DNA from: Rhododendron vialii
Taxonomy: Eukaryota; Streptophyta; Magnoliopsida; Ericales; Ericaceae
Direction of reading: 5' to 3'
Length of the DNA stretch: 64,000 bases
Assembly (NCBI RefSeq): GCF_030253575.1
Contig: NC_080564.1
Coordinates: forward strand, 5,810,501 to 5,874,500
In this document: piece by piece, positions 23,868 through 34,133 of the stretch
Layout of the letters: every line of letters begins with the position of its first letter
Position numbering within the stretch: the first letter of the stretch is position 1
Made by a program: the position numbers and the translations under genes
Notes under the pieces: model-generated
Database searches by the model: none
What the model saw: only the letters and a program-made list of their open reading frames with translations
What the model was told of the DNA's origin: nothing

Positions 23868-25721
23868 CGCCGTTCAGAAAAAAATCTCTCTCTCCTCCTT
23901 TTTTGTTTCTCCCACTTGTTTTTTAGGAGTAAAGCATATATAGAATATTGTATTGGCTTTTGTAAATTATCAATTCCTCTAAGGCTACCTAATATAACAT
24001 GCTTAAAATGGAAATACAACATGAAAATAGAACTTGCTCTCAAGAGGACGGGTGCTTATTCTAAGTTCATCTAGTTTTAGGTTCAACTCCTTTAGTCCCA
24101 CTAACACACTAACAAATATTATTTTATGATGATATATGCTGAAGAAGTGCAATTTGGATAATATTCCATACACGTGGCCCACTCGTTAACAAGACCTTAT
24201 TGTATTAGCCTCATTACATTCATTTTGCGTTAGATCCACCATGTGAAAATTTAGGATTACTGGGATTTAGGATTACTGATATTCTTGAAAATTTAGGATT
24301 ACTGGGATTTCCCTAAAAGAGTGAATGCAAGGTTGTCACTTGACTCCAATAGCTTTAGAATCCCACTATTGTTTTTATATTTAAAAACATCTAGTTAAAA
24401 AATTAAGTACTGCTCCAATTTTGAATCTGTTTGAACCGGTGTGGAAATTCTGATAATATTATTTTAAAGGATCATTATTAAATTTTGTCTCCAAGGCTCC
24501 CATAATCAAGTATATGCTCCACACGGTCCCAAATAAAGAGCAGGTACTAGTAATTTTTTGTCTGGTACTAAACAGACCCTAACGTACCAAAGAAAACTAG
24601 TACTCCAGTCGTCCCTTTATAAATGTCCAGGCCGCAAACTTAGGCCTTTAAATAGATGCATTCTTTTCGTTCAAAAAATTTGGGAAAAATACCTTTGGGG
24701 CCAAGGTATTTTTTTTAAAATTTTTTGAACAAAAAAAATACATGTTTTTAAAGGCCTAATTAAAGTTTGCTGGCCAAATATTTATTTAGGGACAGAGGGA
24801 GTAATATAATATATAATGTAGTAAGTGTACAGTGACCAGGCAAAGAAAATGAGCCACCGTAGCAAATGCAATTTTTCTTGAAGTAGTGAGGGAGGAAGTA
24901 AGCCTGATTCTGGGAGGTTTTTTTGGTTAGGGGAAGAGGCAAGCCCGGTATTGATGCTCTAGTGTATCATGTATTTTATAATTTATAGAAAGTCATCGAT
25001 TGTAACTTAAATTTCGTAAAGCAAAAATACATGCTTAAGTTTAACTAGTATTCTCAAATTCATTTTTCTTTTGATTATGTAGTTGGGAAAAAAAAACAAA
25101 CTCTATATTTTTTCAACTGAAATCAAACTCTAATACGATTCTGGGTTTTTTTTTTTTTTACCCCACTAGCTTGAAATTCTGAAGACACACTTTCAAGAAA
25201 AATATTGGATTGGATATTGCGTGTCTAATTATTTATCATACACATGTAAAATTTATATATTAATATATATGAGAATTAATTCACAATATTTCAATGTAAT
25301 ATACACAGTTTGCCTATTCAAGTGTAAGCACTACTGCGAGAAAGACCAAGGCAAATACGGCAACAAAGACCATGGCAAATACAGCAACAAAGACCATGGC
25401 AAATACGGCGAAAAAGACCATGGCAAATACGGCGACAACGACCATGGCAAATACGGCGACAACGACCATGACAAATATGATGACAAAGACCACGACAAAT
25501 ACGCCAACAAAGACCATGACAAATACGATGACAAAGACCATGGCGAATACGGAGACAAAGACCACGACAAATACGCCAACAAAGACCATCACAAGAAGCG
25601 GCGATGCATGAAAGCATGCACAGCTTGCTGTGACAAGTGCAAATGTGTGCCTGAAGGTGAAAAGAAATGCATGAAGTGGGATTATGTGTACATCAAGGGC
25701 AGAAAGGTCGAATGCCCTTAA
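22809..25721 (+). CDS. Secreted His-rich protein with repeat-split GASA domain (paralogue D)
   Basis: Exons 22809-22853, 23201-23233, 23406-23808 and 25309-25721 give 297 residues. The signal peptide is MAMKTMLLLLVVSSW then VSSFAMA. Exon 3 (134 residues) has three PMHPPxAYD-type motifs and ends APSPYMAHVHG. Exon 4 has CLFKCKHYC, ten 8-residue repeats of the form [GD]KY[GD][DNE]KDH, then CMKACTACCDKCKCVPEGE, KCMKWDY and a final ECP. The third and fourth Cys are thus 89 residues apart; a usual GASA domain has about 8-9. It has 11 of 12 Cys; the eleventh is missing. The repeats alternate acidic, basic and aromatic residues and should be disordered and very hydrophilic. Intron 3 has a CT run 7 bp past its donor and a Stowaway MITE. 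A retroposon begins 18 bp after the stop. Confidence 0.88.
23815..23864. repeat. CT microsatellite at splice donor of paralogue D
   Basis: About 25 CT units starting a few bases after the GTAAAA donor of intron 3 (exon end 23808). Intron 3 of A, C and D share the donor, but only D has this run. Confidence 0.9.
24603..24801. mobile_element. Stowaway-like MITE in intron 3 of paralogue D
   Basis: Flanked by TA, with ends CTCCAGTCGTCCCTTTATA and TTAGGGACAGAGGGAG, the CTCCCTCCGTCCC-type termini of Tc1/Mariner-derived MITEs. Confidence 0.75.
25350..25589 (+). repeat. 24-bp coding minisatellite in the GASA exon of D
   Basis: Ten in-frame 24-bp units of the type GGCAAATACGGCGACAACGA-CCAT. Units vary mainly at codons 1, 4, 5 and 6. 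C has about four diverged units (16766-16860) and A only KDHH relics. Confidence 0.92.
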
Positions 25722-25738
25722 TATTGGACCTCTGTGCT

Positions 25739-25925
25739 TGGCCCATACTTTGTATGGGCTTTGATTTTTTAGGTGGTTCGGGCTTGTTTTGGATTTTGTC
25801 TCCCTTTAGGTGTTTTTTTTTGTTTGTTTTCATTCAATCTTTGGTTGGATTTTCTTTCCCTCTCAACTTGATGTATTTTGTCAAGTTTTCTTTTAATAAA
25901 ATGTTGCCATTGTCGATAAAAAAAA
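25739..25925 (+). mobile_element. Retroposon in the 3' UTR of paralogue D
   Basis: Flanked by ATATTGGACCTCTGTGCT (25721-25738, sharing the last A of the stop codon) and ATACTGGACCTCTGTGCT (25926-25943). About 187 bp ending TTAATAAAATGTTGCC and an A run. Short T-rich 3' UTR type, so a 5'-truncated LINE or a SINE. It brings an AATAAA (25895-25900). Confidence 0.85.
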
Positions 25926-26099
25926 ATACTGGACCTCTGTGCTCTAGCTTTTGTGCGCTATGGTGTGATTTCATGTTTTTTATGTCGGAGGATGAGTATG
26001 GAGTGATTTCATGTGATTTTTCAATATTTGTTTTCTCAAAATTTTCTTTTCTATTGTTGTTATGGGTTTTAAACAAGATTGGCTCCGCTTAATTAATTT

Positions 26100-27310
26100 A
26101 ATTCAGATTGTTTTGTTCTTTTCTAAATTCTTGTTAGTTTGTGGATAATCTTTTTAGTTTATTTGCTATTCATGATAAGAGCAATTTAAAAAGTTCCAAC
26201 ATACGACCAAAAGTAAAAAGCAATAACTACCAAAAAAAAAGCAAAAACAGACAAAAGTGCTAATAGTCCTACCCTAGTGTTCGGATAAAAAAAAGAAAAA
26301 GAAAAAGTCAGACCATAGTGTTTCAAAATCATAACTAAAAAAACCATGATATTTTGTGATATCAGTTACTCCATTAGAGTTGGAAAGAGGGATCAAGATC
26401 CTCTACGAGGATCGTGTGAGTATTTTCATCCAGACCGTCCATCTTGACAATTAATGGTCCGAATCGAAAATAAACTTTTTCATGAAAGAGCTAGTTAGGA
26501 AAATGTTAACTTTTTCCTAGAAAAGTGTATTTTTAATCCGGATCATTGATTGTCGAGATGAACGGTCTGGATCCCATGAGAATCCTCACATGAAAGAATC
26601 GATGGAAGACAAAAAAGAAGAAGATAGGGATAACAGCAATCAAATGTGCATGATACCAAAGTAATAGAGAACTAGCTAGTGTTATAGTTGGGGGGCCCAA
26701 CTTGGGGTATTTAATGTGTTGTGTAGGCTAAGAAAAATATTCTCAATGTTTTCTGTTGAACTCTTCTATATACGCATGCACATTATTTCATTGAGAAGGC
26801 AGAGAAGCATAAGCCCGAGGTGTTAGAGGCCTTAAGGCAGAGTGATCAAGGTTCTTTATATTGTTCCCTATTCTACATTCCCTATATCAGGAAAATGTAA
26901 GGGTATTTCCGTGGTGGAGTTTTTGGCCCAACTGACTTGTGCAGGGTTGTTTGAACCAATACGATTTATAGTTGGGCTGTTCTTGGAGGAGACATGCCAT
27001 ATAAGGAGTTCTGCTGGATCAGATAGTGCTTCAAGATTCAATCAGCCACAGAGGGCTTGAATCTCCTTAAAGACAGCGAGATATCCACTCCTCAGTACGG
27101 TATTTTTGTATTCCATTGATTATGGATAATTCTTTAATATCCACAATGATTTACTTGATGTAAGTGGATATATGTACTTATTGAGATTTACTAATGAAAA
27201 CGGATGAGGCTGCTTGCCGTGGAGTAGGCGAATTTGGCTAAAACTCTAATTTGTTCGAACCACGTAATATCTGTATGTTCTCTTGGTTTGATTTATTGGC
27301 TCAATACCCA
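26100..27310. other. Intergenic, no gene recognised
   Basis: To about 26250 this is the duplicated 3' flank of the array. 26388-26590 has inverted segments (CCAGACCGTCCATCTTGAC against GTCGAGATGAACGGTCTGG), a probable MITE. The rest is unrecognised. Confidence 0.4.
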
Positions 27311-27320
27311 TTTTGCAGTG

Positions 27321-27576
27321 CAGTAATGCTACACGCACAGCAACTGTGCACAGATTTTTTGTGGGGCCCACTACGGGTCCCACACAAATAATCCGAGCCG
27401 TTCATTAAATGTAAAACATTTTTTCAAGGCCCCCCACCAAAAATCAGCTCAATCCGATATCTATAAGTGTTTGATTCAATCATTTAACTTTTCATTCGAA
27501 TCTGATTATTTGTGTGGGACCCGTAGTGGGCCCCACAAAAAATCTGTGCACAGTTGCTGTGCGTATAGCATTACTG
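27321..27576. mobile_element. Near-palindromic MITE with 9-bp target duplication
   Basis: 256 bp between TTTGCAGTG repeats (27312-27320 and 27577-27585). Arms start CAGTAATGCTACACGCACAG and continue through TGGGGCCCACTACGGGTCCC with almost perfect complement on the right. The 9-bp duplication suggests a Mutator-like family. Confidence 0.85.
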
Positions 27577-27639
27577 TTTGCAGTGAGACCACCGACACAG
27601 GCCATTACTATAAACAGATGAAATATGTATTGGTCTAAT

Positions 27640-28185
27640 GGGCCGAACTGGGCCACTCAACCTACAGAATACAGCCTTTAAGAATGTCCTTTCGCAGATT
27701 GAATTTTGCTGCAACTGGTTATCGTATTTGGCTAGAAAGGAATCAAGAATATTCGGAGTAACAAGGCTATTGATTTTGAGTTCCTGTTTCCTTCTATTGA
27801 GAAGGATGTTAGGGATAGAGTTTCATGTTGAAAGAAAGTGGAGAGTTTTGTCATGGTTGGCATCCTTTCAAGAATATTCGGAGTAACAAGGCTATTGATT
27901 TTGAGTTCCTGTTTCCTTCTATTGAGAAGGATGTTAGGGATAGAGTTTCATGTTGAAAGAAAGTGGAGAGTTTTGTCATGGTTGGCTACTTGCCAACCTC
28001 GGGTTGTTGTTATTTAATTTCCTCCTTTTGAGTCATATATAGCATCATAATTTTCGAAGTTATGGGCCGGTGTCATATTTGGGGGCGTACTCTTGCCCCC
28101 GTAGTGATGCCTCATGCTTAGGGTTTCTTTAATCTTTGTAATTTTTTTTCAAAAATTAATAAAATCATTTTTCATTGTTAAGAAA
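27640..28185 (+). mobile_element. LINE 3' end with internal 125-bp duplication
   Basis: Reads NKAIDFEFLFPSIEKDVRDR and CCKK-like text typical of the extreme C-terminus of plant L1 LINEs, then a T-rich 3' UTR with AATAAAA. The segment from 27743 recurs in tandem from 27868 nearly unchanged. Confidence 0.6.
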
Positions 28186-28335
28186 AACAAAGGAGGTAGA
28201 GAATACCTATGGAGATCAATTTCCGATTTGACAAAAAAAAAGAAGAAAGAATACCTATGGAAATTGGTCTATGTGCTTGGCCTGGAAAACTTTGTGAAGA
28301 TTTTTTTTTAAGTTCAGTATCGTAGGAGTGTTGCT

Positions 28336-28727
28336 ACAGGGACCGATTGGGGGGACCGAATTCGGACCGACGGCCTCCGGCGGGCCGTCTCCGGCCACCG
28401 GACGGCCGATCCGAGCCGTCCAAAAATTTTAAAAAAAAAAACCGAGGGGCCCTAAGCGGGAATCAACGTCATCCGAGGTGTGTAGGGTGCTTGATCGGAG
28501 CACCCCTTTTCGTGTGTATATGTATATATTTATACATATACACACGAAAAGGGGTGCTCCGATCAAGCACCCTACACACCTCGGATGACGTTGATTCCCG
28601 CGCAGGGCCCCTCGGTTTTTTTTTTTAAAATTTTTGGACGGCTCGGATCGGCCGTCCGGTGGCCGGAGACGGCCCGCCGGCGGCCGTCGGTCCGAATTCG
28701 GTCCCCCCACAATCGGTCCCTGTAGCA
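28336..28727. mobile_element. GC-rich fold-back element, copy 2
   Basis: About 390 bp in two nearly perfect arms. Ends are GCTACAGGGACCGATTG and CAATCGGTCCCTGTAGC. Inner parts are GGCCACCGGACGGCCGATCC, CATCCGAGGTGTGTAGGG and GGAGCACCCCTTTTCGTGTG with their complements, around a TATATATTTATACATA loop. Both strands encode almost the same 93-99 residue frame, which follows from the palindrome and is not evidence of a gene. Confidence 0.85.
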
Positions 28728-28928
28728 TTTATACGTAGGGATGATCAAGAAGGCGAATTTGGTGACGTACAGGGGGCCCACGGTGGTGTCGAACACGCGG
28801 CACCCGGCGGCGGTTTTGTTGAGGGCGGGTGGGGAGTGGGACTGGTTTGTTAATCTCAGTGCTAAGGATTATCCTCTTGTTACTCAAGATGGTGGGTTTT
28901 TTTCCCTTTCGGTTGTCGAATTTTGTTA

Positions 28929-29405
28929 GACCCTCCGTCCTATTTTAAATGTTTTCTGCGTAAAGTCGTATCATTTTGATTTTCAAAAAAAATTGTATTT
29001 TTCATAATCTTTTTTAAAATCTTTTTGCACCGTCTTAAAGTACTCTCTCCGTCTCAATTTACTTGTTCCAGTTCTATTCTAACTTGATTAAAAGACTAGT
29101 TATATCTTTGAAGTGGTAATGGATTTTATACTATCCAATATGAATTTTGTTTGATAGATATCGATTTATTCTATAATTCAATATTTTCGAAATCACTTAA
29201 AACATAACAAATTACAATATATAATTAATTGAAAAATGACACGAATTTCAAAAAATGACAAGTAAATTGGGAATGAAGGAGTACTCATCAAGATATTTTG
29301 AACGATGCAAAACAATGTTAAAAATTAATTCTAAAAGTATTTTATTTTTCGAGGTCAAAACTACACGGTCTACCGTAGAGAACATTTAAATTGGGACGAA
29401 AGAAG
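28929..29405. mobile_element. Stowaway-like MITE, outer of a nested pair
   Basis: TA duplications at 28927-28928 and 29406-29407; ends GACCCTCCGTCCTATTTTAA and TTAAATTGGGACGAAAGAAG. It is in intron 1 of the GT14 pseudogene and is split by a second copy. Confidence 0.75.
29043..29281. mobile_element. Stowaway-like MITE, inner of a nested pair
   Basis: TA duplications at both sides; ends CTCTCTCCGTCTCAATTTAC and GTAAATTGGGAATGAAGGAG. Inserted into 28929-29405, so younger than it. Confidence 0.75.
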
Positions 29406-30909
29406 TACTTATTATGTTTAACAGCCCCCTTCATGGAGTGACAACTGATGAGTGGGGATTTGATAAGAAAAGAAAGGACCACGAGTTTTTCGCCAATTCA
29501 CCCATTTGAAATAGAGTAATTGTAATAGGGTGGCTAATGTTTTAGCCAAATATGCCCTATCTTAGGAGACCCCTATCACTTGGCTTTGGGATTTTCCAAG
29601 CTGGGTTAATAGGAAAGCCTCCCTCGATGTTTCTTTGATATAGTAATAAGAATAATCACCTATTACCGATTGGAAAAAAAAAAGAATAGAGTAATTTGGT
29701 GAGAAACGGAGAGGACAGTTTAAATATGATAAGTATATTTGATCGATTCCTTTCCCTTCCTTATCACTCTTTCTCATAATCCAAGATCTCTAAAAAGTTT
29801 GATTAATTTTTGTTTATTGAGAACATGGATAATTTGGTTTTCGTTTTGATTGATTTGATTAGATTTGCTGCGCACGTTCTCGTATCTGCCACGTGATCTT
29901 AATTTCATCCATCATACCAGTCATCTTGGGTGGATAGTGATTTGAAAAAAAAATTGCAACTCAAAAAATATTTATTGTTCATACTTTCAATCATTACTCA
30001 TATTTATTTCTAATTAGTATTATTTTCATTTTTCTCTCTATCTCTTTCCAATCATTACCTCTACTTCTAATCATTACTCTCATTTTTCTTTCCATTCATA
30101 ACCCTACAAAATTTTTCAAAAATTTCTATAAAACTCATCTAAACACAGCATTGTTTTCCTTAGCTATGTAGGGTTTTTTTTTCCTTCTTATTTTGTCTTA
30201 TTTTGAATTTTTTCGCATTTGTTAATTTTGCGCAAAAATGTAGTGGATTGATTCGTATCGATGAAAAGAATTTGAAAATAAATATTTTTTAATTTAATCT
30301 AAAATATTTTTCAAATTATTCAAAATAAAGCCCAAAAATATCTTGGAAATTTTAAAAAATGTGGGTAAAAGTTCGTCAAGACGAATCAATAATTTGGAGT
30401 AAAAGTCTGGCACAAAACTAACAAATGCAAAAAAAAAAAAAAATCGAATAAGATCAAAACAAGAAAAAAGTCTTAAAAAGCTAAAGAGAACAAGGCGTAA
30501 TTATAGTGTACGTGCATGCATGAATTGAATTTTTGTACTTGTAAATATGTACAGGAATATGAGGGCAAAACCATTAATTGTTGATTCAGGGTTGGATATG
30601 GCAAAGAAAGCTGGTATTTTAACGACTACGCAGCAAAGAAGCGTGCCGACGGCCTTCGAGCTCGTTACAGGTGCAAATTTTATTCTTTATCTAATCATTT
30701 GGAGTTTAATTTATTGGTCTTGATTCACCTTAATTATATACTACTATTTTACTTTCCTGCGAGGTACTTTTTACGGTGTATCTTGCAAGGCACATTCAAG
30801 CCGTCAACGAATGTCAGAAGCACTTTTGGAAGGTTGTGATTGTGTCCTATAAGGTGTCGTGCAGGATCCCCAAATCCTATTTATACAGAATACATAAATA
30901 ATGTGGAGG

Positions 30910-31150
30910 TCTCTTAGTCTACCTAGTTGTACGGACCCGGGGACCCTACCGAGCGGCACCCTTGCTAAGCGGGTGCCGAGCGGCCAATCCGGCCTTTCAT
31001 CTCAGAATCAACGGCCCGGATCGAAACATTTTTTTCGTTTTCCTTTCTTTTTTTAAAATCCATTCGGTACCTTTATATCTGGGCCGTCCAAAACACTTTT
31101 GAAAGGCCGAGATGTGCTTGGCAGGCTCTCCAGGTCCTGGTTGTACCTCT
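30910..31150. repeat. Unclassified fold-back-like repeat
   Basis: CGGACCCGGGGACCCTACC and GGCAGGCTCTCCAGGTCCTG are imperfect inverse ends. A related end (GGCAGGGTCCCCAGGTCCG) occurs at 48849-48867. Confidence 0.4.
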
Positions 31151-31250
31151 TGCCTTGCAAGGAGGAGGTCTGGATTCCAGTCTATGGGGAGACATCAAAC
31201 CCCCTTTAGTTGTTAACGCACTAATTCTCCGTTAACCCTTCATTAATGTA

Positions 31251-31486
31251 CTCCCTCCGTCCCAATTCTTTAGTCTCTTTTGGCAGTCCGTGCTACTTTT
31301 CAATTGATTATATCTTGCAAAGTATAATCTTTTAAGTGATTTTGAAAATATCATTCAAAAGAGCTCATTGAGATTTATCAAAGAAGATTCATATTGCATA
31401 TAAAATTTTTTACCAATTAAAATTTATAATTATTTTTTTATCCGGTTGGGATAGGACGAGGGACAAAAGAATTGGGATGGAAAGAG
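31251..31486. mobile_element. Stowaway-like MITE
   Basis: TA at 31249-31250 and 31487-31488; ends CTCCCTCCGTCCCAATTCTT and AAGAATTGGGATGGAAAGAG. In intron 3 of the GT14 pseudogene. Confidence 0.85.
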
Positions 31487-31628
31487 TATACAACATTGGC
31501 AAAAAAAAAAGAGAAATAATAATGCCAAAACCGTTTTTGGTGGTGCCAAAAATCTAGTGTACAAATGACTTGTACCATTTGTAATGTGTAAGACTTTTAT
31601 ACACTGGAGTTTTGGCATTATCGCTATC

Positions 31629-31631
<3 letters not shown>

Positions 31632-31661
<30 letters not shown>
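31632..31661. repeat. GA microsatellite
   Basis: About 15 GA units. Confidence 0.9.
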
Positions 31662-31664
<3 letters not shown>

Positions 31665-31835
31665 ATAACTTTGGGCTCCCAGCCCATATTGGTTACCAGA
31701 ATGGACTGGCTGGAAAAGCCTGTGAGACTCCAGGTGGACCACAAACTACTGGGCCCAGGTCTCAACCTGTTTGGGCCATTTTATTGTAACATTTGTGCCT
31801 GCATTCAATCGAATGGCCGTTTTAAGCCTACGCAA

Positions 31836-32204
31836 GGGCCCGTTCGGACAAATAAGCCTTAGTGGCTTATTTTTTGTCCTTATTCAATTTTTTTTAATAT
31901 CTCTTGGCTTATTGTCATTTTTTTGGGTATTATTGCATCCTCACGACAAGAGAAATCTAAAAAGTAAAATTTTTTGACCGAAATCCAATTTTTTTTGAAT
32001 AAAGACGAAAAAATTGACTTATTGATTTACTTTTGTCTTTATTCAAAAAAAAAATTGGATTTCGGTCAAAATTTTTTACTTTTTAGATTCCTCTTGTCGT
32101 GAGGATGCAATAATTCTCAAAAAAATGACAATAAGCCAAGTGATACGAAAAAAATTTGAATAAAGACAAAAAATAAGCCATTTTGGCTTATTTGTCCGAA
32201 CACA
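31836..32204. mobile_element. Long-arm palindromic MITE just before the last GT14 exon
   Basis: Ends GGGCCCGTTCGGACAAATAA and TTATTTGTCCGAACACATT. Arms share TGCATCCTCACGACAAGAG and AATCCAATTTTTTTTGAATA with their complements. It ends 37 bp before the exon start at 32241. Confidence 0.75.
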
Positions 32205-32739
32205 TTAACTCACCTCAAAATTTCTCCTTTATTTTTGCAGGTTCTGCTTGGATGGCACTTTCTCGTCCATTCATCGACTTCTGCATATGGGAATGGGACA
32301 ATTTACCTCGAACGGTTCTCATGTACTATGCGAATTTCATATCCTCCCCAGAAGGTTATTTCCACACAGTCGTTTGTAACGCGGAAGAATTCCGCAACGC
32401 CACTGTGAATAGCGACCTCCACTTCGTATCTTGGGACAACCCTCCCAAGCAGCACCCCCAGTACCTCACCGTCAAGCACATGGCAAAGATGGTGGCCAGT
32501 AATGCCCCGTTTGCTAGAAAATTCCACATGGATGATCCGGTGCTCGACAAGATCGATTCTGAACTGTTGTTTCGCGGTCAAGACATGGTGGTCCCCGGTG
32601 GGTGGTGCATGAGAAGCAGGGAAAATGGGACCGATCCTTGCTCTGTAGTGGGTGATACCACATTCATCCGTCCTACTGCTGGTGCAAAACGGCTGCAAAT
32701 GTTGATAAATTCGCTGTTATCAAGTGATAAATTCTGACC

Positions 32740-33540
32740 GAGGCAGTGCAAATAACAAATAGCTATTCAAAAGGCAGTTCTCATTTCAATACGCCAATAC
32801 ACATAATGAACCAATGATACAGGGGAAGATGGCACAATAAGGTAATTAGAAGTAGAACTTGTGCAGTTAAGGAAGGAGTGCTGAGAGAGTACCAATTCGA
32901 CTTGTAGGCTAGAGCTAAGTCATGGGCGGGTGCGGAGGTAGGAGAGTGAAAACGTCTTTGATCAAAAGCCTCCCAAACAACTAAAATTAGTGAGTGCAAT
33001 GGTTGAAAGCGCCAGCTCACATCAAGGATTGAGTGCGGGAGTGAAGACCATTTTGAAGGAATATGTAACTAAGGGCTAGAGGCAATGAAGTGGCTTTGGT
33101 TTGCTGCTAAGATAAAGTCAGTATGTGATGTTCGTTCGAATAGTCCCAACTTTATTTCTTCTAAAGAGAGTATGAATTGTATTCTGTTCGTTGGGCAATC
33201 TCATCGTGTGGCGCGCGTTGAACGGTGTAAAACGTTGTATCCTGTAAAGAGAAGTTGTTTGAAACCTCAACCACCACTCGGGAGTAATGCTAACAATTCT
33301 GTAATTTGAGTGTAGAAAGTTATGAAGTCTCACAGATGTCCGTTACAGATCGATATGCCTCAAACTCAAACTAGTGAACTTTCACTATCTTTCTATTATG
33401 CTGTATTTTTGGTATCCTTGGTTGAGTATTATTCATATATTTGCAGTTTAGTTTAATTAAATTCAAATTTGTACTCTGGACGGACTAATTTTCCGACACA
33501 AACGTTGAGTACCTCACCTCTCTATTTCAATATTCACGCC
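32740..33540. other. Downstream of GT14 pseudogene, nothing recognised
   Basis: No conserved frame, repeat ends or RNA gene seen. The first part may be the old 3' UTR. Confidence 0.4.
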
Positions 33541-33547
33541 CCGTTTT

Positions 33548-34133
33548 TGTTGGAATTTGCCTTGAATTCCGTCGCGAGAGCAATAGCAGTAGCGGAAACC
33601 AGAATCGACGGATTTCGGTAATTTTTGCCCGGCGGTTTCGACAGTCACTTAGCTTGTAGTAAAATTGGCTCGGGCGGAAATCAATTTGGCCTGGGCAGTT
33701 TTGGCATTTCGCCCGGGCAGTCCTCAAATCCGCCCGGGTGGTCGGGACAACTATTATGCGCAGATTTAAGGGTTTTGTCCAGGTTTTGGTCCCCTATTAT
33801 AAATAGGAGGTTTAGGAGGCTGCTTATGTATGTTCTTTTGTTCAAAGACTTAGATATTATGGTTTTGTTCATCTCTTAGGATTCCACCAAGGATTTGAAT
33901 GTTCCTTTTGTATTCCACCAGAGATTTGTTCCTAGATATCTGTTTGGTGCTTCTTTGAGAGTTACGGGTATAGCCGGCTTTTTGATTCTCTCCCTATTTA
34001 TAGTGAATCTTTTTGCTCTTTTTTTCGTATAGTACGTTCTTGTTTTGTACTTGAGCGGAACCACGTATATCTTTGTATTCTTGTTTATCGCTTGTTGGTT
34101 TTTTATATTCTCAAATTCGTGTTCAGCACAATA
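33548..34133. mobile_element. Candidate solo LTR
   Basis: About 586 bp starting TGTTGGAATTTGCC and flanked by GTTTT on both sides (33543-33547, 34134-34138). The middle has CCCTATTATAAATAGG, a plausible LTR promoter, followed by T-rich sequence. Family not determined and no internal region beside it; the flanking 5-mer is low in complexity. Confidence 0.4.

Larger units (their letters stand above)
28741..32737 (+). pseudogene. GT14 (GlcAT14-like) glycosyltransferase, 5'-truncated
   Basis: Family members are Golgi type II enzymes that add glucuronic acid to arabinogalactan sugars. Homology begins at KKANLVTYRGPTVVSNTRH (28747) and runs through WDWFVNLSAKDYPLVTQD to a donor after 28891. It continues in 29863-29936 (LLRTFSYLPRDLNFIHHTS), 30555-30670 (RAKPLIVDSGLDMAKKAG, RSVPTAFELVT) and 32241-32737 (SAWMALSRPFI, WDNLPRTVLMYY, SPEGYFHTVVCN, WDNPPKQHPQYLT, GGWCMRS, ending SDKF-stop). 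The N-terminal third, with the membrane anchor, is absent; a fold-back element lies 14 bp upstream of the remaining exon. The exon 2 to 3 junction is out of frame, apparently by 2 bp lost near 30561, and the usual WKE donor reads WIV. Introns hold several MITEs. Confidence 0.88.

Noticed and set aside
25350-25589. CRISPR-like array
   Set aside because: Direct 24-bp units without unique spacers, coding, in a plant gene.
25314-25617. Long frames in all phases across the paralogue D repeat
   Set aside because: The 24-bp unit is a multiple of three, so any stop-free unit stays open. Only one frame has the GASA cysteines.
28347-28728. Nearly identical proteins encoded on both strands
   Set aside because: This follows from the palindromic fold-back element; no family similarity.
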